Of a stretch of DNA of 64,000 nt, positions 36,654 through 44,850 are shown in pieces (the first letter of the stretch is position 1; each line of letters starts with the position of its first letter). Made by a program: the position numbers and the translations under genes. Origin of the DNA: Siphonobacter curvatus (lineage in GTDB: Bacteria > Bacteroidota > Bacteroidia > Cytophagales > Spirosomataceae); contig NZ_PTRA01000001.1 of the NCBI RefSeq assembly GCF_002943425.1, positions 868,001 to 932,000 on the forward strand, written 5' to 3'. The notes beneath the pieces were generated by a model. The model saw only the letters and a list, made by a program, of their open reading frames with translations, did no database searches and had not been told where the DNA came from.

Positions 36654-37004
36654 ATGTTCCTGACTATTATGAAATCAAAGCTTCACCGCGTTCGGGTAAC
36701 GCAGGCGGAGCTCAATTACGTAGGTAGTATTACCATCGATGAGGACTTGATGGAAGCAGCGAACCTGCTTGAAAATGAGAAGGTTCAGATTGTCAATAAT
36801 AACAATGGTGAGCGTTTTGAAACGTACGTTATCAAGGGGGAACGGGGAAGCGGGACGATTTGTCTAAACGGAGCCGCGGCTCGCCGGGCTCAGGTTGGGG
36901 ACATTATCATCATCATCGCTTACGCCATGATGACTCCCGAAGAGGCGAAAGATCACAAGCCCATGGTCGTTTTTCCGGATGCCAATAATCATCTGGTGAA
37001 ATAA
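36654..37004 (+). CDS. panD: aspartate 1-decarboxylase
   Basis: A 116-residue pyruvoyl enzyme that converts aspartate to beta-alanine for pantothenate synthesis. It self-cleaves at Gly24-Ser25 ([10 protein letters not shown]), which gives the expected E. coli numbering only if ATG 36654 is the start, so I prefer it to the internal ATG 36669. Active-site Tyr58-region residues lie in [23 protein letters not shown]. It works with panC, which in this window lies 13 kb away rather than beside it. Confidence 0.95.
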   Translation: MFLTIMKSKLHRVRVTQAELNYVGSITIDEDLMEAANLLENEKVQIVNNNNGERFETYVIKGERGSGTICLNGAAARRAQVGDIIIIIAYAMMTPEEAKDHKPMVVFPDANNHLVK

Positions 37005-37046
37005 AAAGGACCACCGATTAGTAGTAGAAGATGATGGTTTTTGCCG

Positions 37047-37083
37047 GGAGGTGATTCGGAAACGGGTCACCTCCTTTATTTTT
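37047..37083 (+). terminator. intrinsic terminator of panD
   Basis: An 8-bp perfect stem GGAGGTGA / TCACCTCC (37047-37054 and 37067-37074) is followed by TTTATTTTT. Its T-tail overlaps the next gene's -7 box. Confidence 0.8.
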
Positions 37084-37084
37084 G
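37077..37084 (+). promoter_or_regulatory. -7 promoter box (TATTTTTG) of the flippase-like gene
   Basis: A perfect TAnnTTTG lies 33 bp before ATG 37118 and overlaps the T-run of the panD terminator. It supports the ATG over an upstream TTG at 37082. Confidence 0.5.
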
Positions 37085-37117
37085 CCGGAAACCGGTCTGC
37101 TTACAGCGAATCATCGC

Positions 37118-38122
37118 ATGAAAAACGTATTACAATATCTTGTCTTTCTGGGTCTGGCGGCGGGCCTGACCTGGTACGCCATCCACTCGGGTACCATCAA
37201 TCCAGAACAATTGTGGGCTGATGTCTCGCAGGCTGATTTTCGCTGGGTGGGGGTTATGATGCTGCTGACCTTCGTGGCTCACGGAAGCCGGGCCGCCCGC
37301 TGGCGAATTTTACTGGAACCGCTGGGCTATCATCCGTCGTTTCTGCGAACCAATACCGCCGTCTGGCTGGGCTACTTTGCGAACAACCTCGTACCCCGAT
37401 TGGGCGAAGTAACCCGTTGCAGTGCTTTGTACAAAAGCGATGAAATTCCCATCGAAAAATCCCTGGGTACGGTCGTTACCGAGCGAATTTTCGACGTGCT
37501 TTCCTTATTTATCCTCTTGGGAATCAATTTATTGCTGGACTTTGATCGACTACTGGCCTTTATCCAGCGGTCTACTTCAGCTACACCCGACTCCGAAAGC
37601 GGGGTACCCGTACTAATCTGGATTGTACTGGGACTGCTGATCGTCGGTGGATTGACAGTCTTCTTTCTCTGGGAACGTTTGCTTGAGTTGGCTATCGTAA
37701 AAAAGCTAGCGAAAGCGGGGCAGGGGCTACTGGCGGGTTTACTGAGTATTCGGAAATTACGCCAACCCGGTCTGTTTCTGTTTTATACGGTGATGATCTG
37801 GGGCATGTACTACGTGATGGGCTACGTGCTTTTCTTTGCGATACCCAAGTTTGCGGACCTCTCGCCGCTGGTGGCTCTGACCATTATGACCACTGGGGCA
37901 CTAGCCATGATTTTACCGACACCCGGTGGCGTAGGGTCGTATAATGCCTTTGTTGCCTTTGCCCTGCATTCCATTTATCAGTTACCCGAGGCCGATAGTG
38001 GCACACTGGCCACCTTCATTCAAAGCTCGCAAATGCTCAGCACGCTGGCCATTGGCCTGGTTTTCTTAGTAATTTCTGTGATCAGTCGGCCCAGTCGCAA
38101 GGCGGTCGTCAGTCAACCGTAG
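37118..38122 (+). CDS. flippase-like membrane protein (LPG synthase TM region / UPF0104)
   Basis: A 334-residue integral membrane protein with about 8 helices. It matches the lysylphosphatidylglycerol-synthase TM-region family (TIGR00374-like): SRAARWRILLEPLGYHPSFL, RLGEVTRCSALYKSDEIPIEKSLGTVVTERIFDVLSL split over helices, and TPGGVGSYNAFVAFAL near the C-terminus. Members without the catalytic LPG synthase domain are thought to flip lipids, but the substrate is unknown. ATG 37118 fits the -7 box at 37077. The next gene starts 85 bp downstream. Confidence 0.82.
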   Translation: MKNVLQYLVFLGLAAGLTWYAIHSGTINPEQLWADVSQADFRWVGVMMLLTFVAHGSRAARWRILLEPLGYHPSFLRTNTAVWLGYFANNLVPRLGEVTRCSALYKSDEIPIEKSLGTVVTERIFDVLSLFILLGINLLLDFDRLLAFIQRSTSATPDSESGVPVLIWIVLGLLIVGGLTVFFLWERLLELAIVKKLAKAGQGLLAGLLSIRKLRQPGLFLFYTVMIWGMYYVMGYVLFFAIPKFADLSPLVALTIMTTGALAMILPTPGGVGSYNAFVAFALHSIYQLPEADSGTLATFIQSSQMLSTLAIGLVFLVISVISRPSRKAVVSQP

Positions 38123-38207
38123 GTTTTACCGCCCGTGTGGTCCGCATCATTGATGCACGGATGCCCAAATTTGTAGGCTTCGCCTACGCAATTCATGACG
38201 AGAACCC

Positions 38208-38690
38208 ATGCACACAGCTTCAAAAATTAAAACCCTCGCCGAAGCGATTCCTCAGTTGGTAGAATGGAAAACCAGCGGTCAGCGAATTGTCTTTACCAAT
38301 GGCTGCTTTGATATTGTACACTTAGGTCATGTCGACTACCTCGAAAAAGCCCGTAATCTGGGCGATCGGCTAGTACTTGGCCTGAATACGGATGCTTCAG
38401 TATCCCGGATCAAAGGACCGCTTCGCCCCGTCGTCAATGAATACGCCCGGGCCCGTTTGATGGCTTCGCTGGCCTTTGTGGATACTGTCATTTTGTTCGA
38501 TGAACCCACGCCAAAAGAGCTGATTGAGTCCATTAATCCTGACATTTTGGTCAAAGGGGATGACTACACCGTCGAAACCATTGTTGGTTCGGATTTTGTA
38601 TTAGGTAATGGTGGCGAGGTGAAAACGGTACCCTTAGTACAAGGTTTTTCAACTTCAGCGTTAATTGAGAAAATAAAGACTAGTTTTTGA
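38208..38690 (+). CDS. rfaE2: D-glycero-beta-D-manno-heptose 1-phosphate adenylyltransferase (HldE domain II type)
   Basis: A 160-residue nucleotidyltransferase. The cytidylyltransferase-like signature is FTNGCFDIVHLGHVDYL with the HxGH motif at 38-41, and the ISTTH-like C-terminal loop is QGFSTSALIEKI. It activates heptose-1-phosphate with ATP for lipopolysaccharide core synthesis; a separate HldE kinase domain is absent, so the kinase must be elsewhere. Other nucleotidyltransferases share HxGH, but the full-length match favours RfaE2. A repeat-rich intergenic hairpin follows. Confidence 0.9.
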   Translation: MHTASKIKTLAEAIPQLVEWKTSGQRIVFTNGCFDIVHLGHVDYLEKARNLGDRLVLGLNTDASVSRIKGPLRPVVNEYARARLMASLAFVDTVILFDEPTPKELIESINPDILVKGDDYTVETIVGSDFVLGNGGEVKTVPLVQGFSTSALIEKIKTSF

Positions 38691-38856
38691 AAGTTTGAAT
38701 AGAGTATGAGGTTTGAGTAAATAGGTTAAAGTTTGAACCAGTTGTATTTGAGGTTTAAATAGCTTTTGAAACCGATAGAACGCTGTACAGCATTAAACCC
38801 TCAAACCCTCAAACCTGAAACTTAAATACGTCCTAGTCTAATAAACCACTATAACT
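38691..38856. repeat. repeat-rich intergenic region with GTTTGAG / CTCAAAC motifs
   Basis: The first part is rich in GTTTGA and GAGGTTTGAG, the last part in CTCAAACC copies (at about 38798-38818), so the ends can pair into a long imperfect hairpin. No gene is visible. It may act as the rfaE2 terminator; similar motifs recur in other gaps. Confidence 0.5.
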
Positions 38857-39543
38857 ATGGCAGGAGCATATTTAATTGGTATAATCTTCATGGTGATCAG
38901 CATGCTGGTCAGCTGGCGATTACGTAGCAAATTTGCTGAATACTCACAGGTAGGCCTGGCGGTTGGCCTCTCCGGGAAAGAAATCGCTGAGAAAATGTTG
39001 CGGGATAACGGGATTTATGACGTACGGGTATTGTCCGTAGAAGGTCAGCTTACCGACCACTATAACCCGGCGGATAAAACCGTAAACCTCAGTAATGATG
39101 TGTACTACGGCCGCAGTGTGGCCGCCGCTGCCGTTGCTGCTCACGAATGCGGACACGCCGTACAGCACGCTACGGCCTATAGCTGGCTGCAATTCCGGAG
39201 TTCAATGGTACCTTTTCTGAGCATTGCGTCAAGCTGGATGCAGTGGATCATCCTGGGAGGTATTCTTTTATTGAATACTACACCCATTCCGCTGGCGATT
39301 GGGGTGGCCCTATTTGCGGCGACGACGCTTTTCAGCTTTATCACGCTGCCTGTGGAGTACGATGCATCCAATCGGGCTCTGGCCTGGATTGAAAGAACCG
39401 GCGTAGCAACGCCTCGGGAACACGAAATGGCATCCGATGCTTTGAAATGGGCTGCTCGTACGTACGTAGTTGCTGCCCTTGGTTCGTTGGCTACGTTGCT
39501 GTACTACGTAAGCTTATTGATGGGTGGCCGTAGAAGCGACTAG
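38857..39543 (+). CDS. membrane-embedded zinc metallopeptidase (YugP / PF04298 type)
   Basis: A 228-residue protein. The HEXXH motif is AHECGHAVQHA with the motif at residues 96-100, and a third ligand Glu in the C-terminal half is plausible in DYDAS-like YDASNRALAWIE. Four hydrophobic segments (one at the N-terminus, two after the motif, one at the C-terminus) place it in the inner membrane. This is the Zn-peptidase family of B. subtilis YugP, whose substrate is unknown. It has its own strong terminator. Confidence 0.88.
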   Translation: MAGAYLIGIIFMVISMLVSWRLRSKFAEYSQVGLAVGLSGKEIAEKMLRDNGIYDVRVLSVEGQLTDHYNPADKTVNLSNDVYYGRSVAAAAVAAHECGHAVQHATAYSWLQFRSSMVPFLSIASSWMQWIILGGILLLNTTPIPLAIGVALFAATTLFSFITLPVEYDASNRALAWIERTGVATPREHEMASDALKWAARTYVVAALGSLATLLYYVSLLMGGRRSD

Positions 39544-39568
39544 TTTTTTATAGCTAAACCAAATACTT

Positions 39569-39601
39569 AGCCTGACTTTTTCAAAAAGTCAGGCTTTTTT
39601 T
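39569..39601 (+). terminator. intrinsic terminator of the zinc metallopeptidase gene
   Basis: A 13-bp stem AGCCTGACTTTTT / AAAAAGTCAGGCT (39569-39581 and 39583-39595; inner A-T pairs probably open as the loop) is followed by TTTTTT. Confidence 0.85.
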
Positions 39602-39635
39602 ATATGAATTTCAAAGATCAGGGCCTTTGGCACGG

Positions 39636-39643
39636 TATTTTTG
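39636..39643 (+). promoter_or_regulatory. -7 promoter box (TATTTTTG) before a small open frame
   Basis: A perfect TAnnTTTG lies 74 bp before the ATG of the small open frame at 39717 and after the preceding terminator, so some transcription unit likely starts here. Confidence 0.45.
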
Positions 39644-39716
39644 AACGATTAAGGCACGATTTAAAAAGGGCCGACGTTCCTTGATAGATAGAGAACCATT
39701 TAATACCGTAAAAGCC

Positions 39717-39869
39717 ATGAATTATTCCTTCGCTACCCGTCGCCTTTTAGTAAAGCTCGGTTTAATTTGGAAACCCAGCCGCTCAACCAACGCCGTTCGC
39801 AAAACGACGTTACCCCTGAGCGTGTCAGGAGACAAATTCTTTAACGATTGGAAACTTTTAAACGGATAA
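39717..39869 (+). CDS. possible small protein, 50 residues
   Basis: An ATG-started 50-residue frame between two strong terminators, with its own perfect -7 box upstream. The product is basic (Arg/Lys-rich; MNYSFATRRLLVKLGLIWKP at the start) with no signal or membrane helix. It matches no family I recognise. A promoter and terminator around it support a real transcript, but that transcript could also be a small RNA. Confidence is therefore low. Confidence 0.4.
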   Translation: MNYSFATRRLLVKLGLIWKPSRSTNAVRKTTLPLSVSGDKFFNDWKLLNG

Positions 39870-39905
39870 ATGGCTCTAGTAAAGAGCTTATTGAAATGTA
39901 TACGC

Positions 39906-39934
39906 AAAAAGGCCGGATCAATTCCGGCCTTTTT
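39906..39934. terminator. bidirectional terminator between small gene and ridA
   Basis: A perfect 12-bp stem AAAAAGGCCGGA / TCCGGCCTTTTT with a 5-nt loop has T-runs on both strands. Confidence 0.92.
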
Positions 39935-39952
39935 GCTTTCGTAAGGATGAGT

Positions 39953-40396
39953 TTATTGGCGGCGAGCGGCAATGACGGCAATCTCTACACTAGCTCCTCC
40001 GGGTAAATCTGCCACGCCCACAGTGGTACGGGCCGGAAAATCCTTCTCAAAATATTTGGCGTACAGCGTATTGATTTTCTGAAAGTTCGCTAGGTCTTTC
40101 ACGTAGATAGTAGTGTTGACTACATCCGACCAACTCAGCCCAGCCGCTTTGAGGATTTGCTGAATATTTTGCATGATTTGGGGAACTTCCCCATCTACGC
40201 CTCCCGCAACCAGTTTTTTCGTATCCGGATTAATACCGACCTGCCCCGCAACGAAAACCAAACCGTTGGCTTCCACGGCCTGACTATACGGACCAATGGG
40301 AGCGGGGGCAGCATCCGTTTGATGGACTTTTTTCTGGGCAAACGCAACGGTAGAAGCTACCAGTATCAACGAGAGCGTAAGGAGACGTAGTACCAT
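39953..40396 (-). CDS. RidA-family protein with a Sec signal peptide
   Basis: A 147-residue Rid protein. Residues 1-20 are a signal peptide (LLTLSLILVASTVAFA then Q). The mature domain keeps the key residues: Tyr37 (GPYSQAV), Arg123 (PARTTVGV) and Glu138 (VEIAVIA). RidA deaminates reactive enamine/imine intermediates of amino-acid metabolism and is normally cytosolic; a periplasmic copy is unusual. It starts 11 bp after the stop of the upstream amino-acid permease gene on the same strand, so the permease and RidA are an operon, which fits a role in processing imported amino acids. Confidence 0.85.
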   Translation of the reverse strand: MVLRLLTLSLILVASTVAFAQKKVHQTDAAPAPIGPYSQAVEANGLVFVAGQVGINPDTKKLVAGGVDGEVPQIMQNIQQILKAAGLSWSDVVNTTIYVKDLANFQKINTLYAKYFEKDFPARTTVGVADLPGGASVEIAVIAARRQ

Positions 40397-40407
40397 AACA
40401 ATTGAAT

Positions 40408-42003
40408 TTAGGCTTTAGCCAGTTTGGAGTGTTTACGTCCGTAGCTGAAGTATATGACGAGTCCAATCAGTAGCCAAGCCACAAAAGCTCCCCAGTTCCA
40501 GAAACCCAGTTCCGTCATCAGATAGAGATTCGTAAGGATTCCTAAAACCGGGAGCAAAGAAAATTTGAGGCGGTAACTTAGTACCGATAGAATGGCCCAT
40601 ACAATCCAGAACACAAACAATAGCGGCTTTTCTTCCATGGCCAGTACAAAGTGATTGGAATAAATGGCGAAAGCAATCGCGATAACAAAGCCGATGCCTA
40701 CTACAAATTGGCCATTGATGTACGGAACCCGGAATTTAGAATATTTCGTCAGTCCCTGGTAATCGAGGTACAGCACCCCACAGCAGACCAGAATAAAGGC
40801 AAAGAAGGTGCCTACGCTGGTTAAGTCTACGAAAAAACCCATGTCAAAGAACATGGAAGGAATCGCGACCACTACGCCCGTAACGATCGTCGCAAACGAA
40901 GGCGTGTGATACTTCGGATGTACTTTCGAAAACTTGGGCCAGAGTAAACCGTCGCGGCTCATGGTCATCCAGATACGGGGCTGACCGAGCTGATACACCA
41001 GCAGGGCACTCGTAATGGCGATGACGGCCGAGACCGAAATCACCCCTGCCACAAAATCAAACCCTACTTTGTGAAAGACATACGCCAGCGGATCATCCAC
41101 GTTCAATTCCTTGTAATGAACCATACCCGTCAGAATCAAGGTAATCAGCACGTAAAGCACGGTACAGATAATCAGGCAGTAAATCATGGCCTTGGGCATG
41201 TCCTGCTGGGGATTTTTACATTCTTCAGCAGTTGTAGAGATCGAGTCGAAACCGATGAACGCGAAGAATACCGCGGCTACGCCACTCAATACACCACTTA
41301 CGCCGTTGGGGGCAAAGGGCGACCAGTTTTCGGGTTTTACGTAAAATACGCCGGCAACAATCACCAGCAGAATAACGGCCAGCTTTAAAGCCACCAGCAT
41401 GTTACTGACGTTTTTGGACTCCTTGATTCCGATGTATACCAGAGCCGTTACCAGTACCGTGATAAGTCCTGCCGGTAAGTCACAGATGAGCTTGATTCCG
41501 CCAATGGAAGGAGCCGAGGCCCGAACCGCTTCGCTGGCGGAGGAGGGATCGACGGTGAGCCACCCGGGTAGATGAAGCCCAAAACCCGCCAGCATAGAAG
41601 AAAAATATTCCGACCAGGAAATAGCTACTACCATGTTGGAAACGGCGTATTCTAGGATCAGGGCCCAGCCGATAATCCAGGCAAATAATTCGCCGAAGGA
41701 TACGTACGCGTACGTATACGCACTGCCCGAAACGGGTACGGTCGAAGCAAACTGAGCGTAACTCAACGCCGTAAATACGCAGGCAATGGCGGTGAAAACA
41801 AAAAGTAAGGATACGGCAGGACCGCCATCAAAACTGGCCCGACCAATGGTACTGAAAATACCGGCTCCAATGATGGCCGCAATCCCCAGAGAGGTTAAAT
41901 CGCGAACACCCAACACTTTCGATAAGCCATGCGACTCACCGGTAGCGTCAGTGTTTAGTACTTGTTGAATGGATTTCTTACGAAAAAAGGAGTCGTTGGC
42001 CAC
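40408..42003 (-). CDS. APC-superfamily amino-acid permease (cationic amino acid transporter type)
   Basis: A 531-residue inner-membrane transporter with about 13-14 helices. The APC signature is clear in helix 1 (GIAAIIGAGIFSTIGRAS) and helix 3 (SGSAYTYAYVSFGELFAWIIG), and helix 6 (FAFIGFDSISTTAEECKNPQ) carries the conserved acidic and cation-site residues seen in CAT-type members. It imports an amino acid with protons or by exchange; which one is unknown. It heads an operon with the secreted RidA protein. The upstream 297 bp (42004-42300) are shared with the divergent gldA and hold no gene. Confidence 0.88.
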   Translation of the reverse strand: MANDSFFRKKSIQQVLNTDATGESHGLSKVLGVRDLTSLGIAAIIGAGIFSTIGRASFDGGPAVSLLFVFTAIACVFTALSYAQFASTVPVSGSAYTYAYVSFGELFAWIIGWALILEYAVSNMVVAISWSEYFSSMLAGFGLHLPGWLTVDPSSASEAVRASAPSIGGIKLICDLPAGLITVLVTALVYIGIKESKNVSNMLVALKLAVILLVIVAGVFYVKPENWSPFAPNGVSGVLSGVAAVFFAFIGFDSISTTAEECKNPQQDMPKAMIYCLIICTVLYVLITLILTGMVHYKELNVDDPLAYVFHKVGFDFVAGVISVSAVIAITSALLVYQLGQPRIWMTMSRDGLLWPKFSKVHPKYHTPSFATIVTGVVVAIPSMFFDMGFFVDLTSVGTFFAFILVCCGVLYLDYQGLTKYSKFRVPYINGQFVVGIGFVIAIAFAIYSNHFVLAMEEKPLLFVFWIVWAILSVLSYRLKFSLLPVLGILTNLYLMTELGFWNWGAFVAWLLIGLVIYFSYGRKHSKLAKA

Positions 42004-42257
42004 GGATGCAATGGTGTTTCGTGAACGTAATTAGGGGCACTCTGCTGATCTCGGGAAAAAGAAGTCGCGAAATGAACGTATTCTTTCAAAGAAAAGTAAA
42101 AATATGCCCGGATGAAGTGAATAATCAGGTAAAAATAGGGAATCATCGGAAGTTGACAAGATTCAAGCGGCAGGAAATCAGTAGATATACCACCTGAGCC
42201 AAGCTATACGTTTAAAGGGAGCGGGCCAGCAGGCATGTACATTTGCCGGTGAAACTC

Positions 42258-42265
42258 TACCTTTG
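42258..42265 (+). promoter_or_regulatory. -7 promoter box (TACCTTTG) of gldA
   Basis: A perfect TAnnTTTG lies 35 bp before the GTG start of gldA. A TTTG at 42242 is too close to be a classic -33 element. Confidence 0.5.
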
Positions 42266-42300
42266 CCTAAAGTTTTCAATCACCTTTTTCGTACCGAAAC

Positions 42301-43008
42301 GTGTCCATAGTTGTCAAGGAGCTTTCCAAAATATACGGGCCGCAGAAAGCGGTAGATCAGATTAGTTTTGAAGTAAAGCCGGGAGAAATTGTCGGTTTTC
42401 TCGGACCTAACGGGGCGGGGAAATCCACGACCATGAAAATTGCTACGGGGTACCTACGGCCTTCCAGCGGTACGGTCGAAGTCGCTGGCTACGACGTCAC
42501 GCAGCATTCAATGGAAGTTCGGCAACATCTGGGCTACCTGCCGGAACACAATCCCCTGTATTTGGATCTGTACGTGAAAGAGTTTCTGCGTTCAATGGGA
42601 GCGTTGTACGGACTAAAAGGTGAAACGCTCAGCCGACGGGTGAACGAAGTCATTGAGCAGGTAGGGCTGGGGCTGGAACAACACAAACGCATCGGACAAT
42701 TGTCGAAAGGGTACCGGCAACGCGTTGGACTGGCTCAGGCCCTGGTACACAATCCTCAGGTATTGATTCTCGACGAGCCCACCACGGGTCTGGACCCTAA
42801 CCAGCTGGCTGAAATCCGGTCAGTTATCAAAAATATCGGTAGGGAGAAAACGGTACTGTTTTCTACCCACATCATGCAGGAAGTCGAAGCCATCTGCGAC
42901 CGGGCCATCATCCTGAAGCGGGGTAAGCTGGTGGCGGATGAATCCATAGAATCCTTTCGGCAATCGGGCAAATCACTGGAAACCCTGTTCCGTGAACTGA
43001 CGGCCTAG
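42301..43008 (+). CDS. gldA: GldA-like ABC transporter ATPase subunit
   Basis: A 235-residue ABC ATPase. Walker A is GPNGAGKS (35-42), the GldA-like stretch LGYLPEHNPLYLDLYVKEFL lies at 77-96, the signature is LSKGY (134-138), Walker B VLILDEP (154-160) and the H-loop FSTHIMQEVEA. Its start is GTG. GldA powers gliding motility together with the membrane subunits GldF and GldG, but no permease gene is next to it and it lacks the extra C-terminal region of the usual 300-residue GldA. It may be a paralogue that serves another exporter. Confidence 0.78.
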   Translation: MSIVVKELSKIYGPQKAVDQISFEVKPGEIVGFLGPNGAGKSTTMKIATGYLRPSSGTVEVAGYDVTQHSMEVRQHLGYLPEHNPLYLDLYVKEFLRSMGALYGLKGETLSRRVNEVIEQVGLGLEQHKRIGQLSKGYRQRVGLAQALVHNPQVLILDEPTTGLDPNQLAEIRSVIKNIGREKTVLFSTHIMQEVEAICDRAIILKRGKLVADESIESFRQSGKSLETLFRELTA

Positions 43009-43219
43009 CGTAGGACTTAGACCTTCCGGTCTTCAATCGTATACCCTTACAAAGCAATCTCCTGAACCTGGTTCGTACTCTACGCACTCGGTTCAAGAGA
43101 TTTTAGCAATAATGTGTATGTGATTGGTAGTCAGTGGATTGGGTTCGAGCTATCGAGCTTAATTGGTCTTAAAAACGAATTAAAATCCTTCCTTCGGTAA
43201 GCCAAGATCCTGAGAAGAT

Positions 43220-43236
43220 AGTTTGTACTACAAACT
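43220..43236. promoter_or_regulatory. 17-bp perfect palindromic operator candidate
   Basis: AGTTTGTA-C-TACAAACT, an 8+1+8 perfect inverted repeat, lies 14 bp before the start of the DUF486-MFS operon. Its symmetry and position fit a transcription-factor site (for example MarR, HxlR or TetR type). No regulator gene is adjacent. Confidence 0.5.
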
Positions 43237-43249
43237 CAAAACTTGAACC

Positions 43250-43621
43250 ATGAAAGGATTAGCTTGTGTTGCTTTACTCGTAGTTTCAAACGCTTTTATG
43301 ACATTGGCCTGGTACGGACACTTGCAGGTCAAACAATGGCCCCAACTGGCCAAACTTTCGCTATTCGGCGTCATTGCCCTGAGTTGGGGACTCGCCTTTT
43401 TCGAATACGTCTTCCAGGTGCCCGCCAATCGGATCGGCTCCGAGGAAACGGGAGGGCCGTTTACGCTCTTTCAGCTCAAGATTATCCAGGAAGTAGTATC
43501 GCTGACGGTCTTTACGCTCATGACCGTTTACCTGTTTAAAACCGATCACCTGGCCTGGAACCACGCCGTCGGATTTGTCTTCCTGATCATTGCGGTGTTT
43601 TTCATTTTCAAGAAATGGTAA
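43250..43621 (+). CDS. DUF486 / DMT-like four-helix membrane protein
   Basis: A 123-residue integral membrane protein with four helices (ACVALLVVSNAFMTLAWYG, LFGVIALSWGLAFFEYVFQVPANR, LKIIQEVVSLTVFTLMTVYLF and VGFVFLIIAVFFIF). It matches the DUF486 (DMT_6) family of small multidrug-resistance-like proteins of unknown function. Its last 7 bases overlap the start of the MFS transporter gene, which shows coupled translation. The palindrome upstream suggests regulated, possibly inducible, expression. Confidence 0.88.
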   Translation: MKGLACVALLVVSNAFMTLAWYGHLQVKQWPQLAKLSLFGVIALSWGLAFFEYVFQVPANRIGSEETGGPFTLFQLKIIQEVVSLTVFTLMTVYLFKTDHLAWNHAVGFVFLIIAVFFIFKKW

Positions 43622-44850
43622 GCACTTCTTCTGTGGTACCGCAGCCTTCCCGACAAAGTCTATCCGCACTGGACAAAGCGAATTTTCTGCTGGCCGACGT
43701 TCGCGATGGGATGGGGCCTTATTTAGCCATTTATTTGATGGTGACGCTACGGTGGCAACCCCAGGACATTGGTATTGCTATGTCCGTCATGGGAATCACA
43801 ACCGTTGTTATGCAGACGCCCGCCGGAATACTGGTGGATCGTACCACGCGTAAAAAGTTATTTACGGTGCTGGCTTCCCTGTTAATGGCAGTAGCCGCCT
43901 TACTCACCATTACGGTTCCAACGTATCCGGTGATTATGGCAGGTCAGGCACTAATGGGTATTTCGGCAGCCTGGTTCGGCCCTGCGGTGGCAGCCATTAC
44001 GCTGGGCTTAGTCGGACATCAGGCACTCGATGCCCGCATTGGTCGTAATGAAACCTTTAATCACGCCGGGAATGTAATCGCTGCCTTACTGGCGGGACTC
44101 ATTGGCCATTTTCTCAGTAGTAAAGGCATTTTCGTCCTGCTTGCCGTCATGTCTCTGCTCAGTAGCATCAGCATCTGGCAAATCAAAGACGGGGAAATCA
44201 ACCACGAACTGGCTCGTGGCAGTGGGGAGAGTGATCACAAAACGGATGAAAGTCCCTGGCGGTCGCTGCTACGTAGGCCTTCTCTATTACTCTTTGCTTT
44301 AGCTTGTGTCCTGTTTCATTTTGCGAATGCGGCCATGCTACCCCTGTTAGGGCAACGGCTCTCGCTAAAAGCCCAGGCGGGCGAAGCCTCCGTCTATATG
44401 TCGGCCTGTATCGTTGTCGCTCAGATTGTCATGATACCTGTCAGTGCCTGGGTTGGAAAACATGCTTCCAAGGGTCGTAAACGTATTTTGTTGGTCGCCT
44501 TCCTGGTTTTGCCCATTCGTGGGGTACTATATACGCTAACCAACGACGAGATTTTATTGGTATGCATTCAGGTACTAGACGGAATAGGAGCTGGTATTTT
44601 CGGGGTTTTATCGATCCTGATTGTATCGGATTTAACGAAGGGTACCGGATTGTTCAATACCACGCAGGGAGCTATTGCCACGGCCGTTGGATTAGGGGCT
44701 TCGCTGAGTAATGCGTTTGCGGGCTTTCTGCTCCAGCGTAGTAATTTCCAAACGGTATTTCTGGTTTTGGCCAGTATTGCGTTAGTCGCTTTGCTGCTGG
44801 TGTGGTGGGGCGTCCCCGAAACAAAAGCGGCGGAAGCGTCAGCACAATAA
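43615..44850 (+). CDS. major facilitator superfamily transporter
   Basis: A 411-residue inner-membrane protein with twelve helices. MFS signatures are seen in GILVDRTTRKK (loop 2-3), GIGAGIFGVLSILIVSDLTKG in the second half and GLLGHFLSS-like helix pairs. Drug-exporter-like members such as this remove toxic compounds, but no substrate is evident. It overlaps the DUF486 gene by 7 bp, and the pair is a two-gene operon with a palindrome upstream and a terminator downstream. Confidence 0.88.
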   Translation: MVSTSSVVPQPSRQSLSALDKANFLLADVRDGMGPYLAIYLMVTLRWQPQDIGIAMSVMGITTVVMQTPAGILVDRTTRKKLFTVLASLLMAVAALLTITVPTYPVIMAGQALMGISAAWFGPAVAAITLGLVGHQALDARIGRNETFNHAGNVIAALLAGLIGHFLSSKGIFVLLAVMSLLSSISIWQIKDGEINHELARGSGESDHKTDESPWRSLLRRPSLLLFALACVLFHFANAAMLPLLGQRLSLKAQAGEASVYMSACIVVAQIVMIPVSAWVGKHASKGRKRILLVAFLVLPIRGVLYTLTNDEILLVCIQVLDGIGAGIFGVLSILIVSDLTKGTGLFNTTQGAIATAVGLGASLSNAFAGFLLQRSNFQTVFLVLASIALVALLLVWWGVPETKAAEASAQ

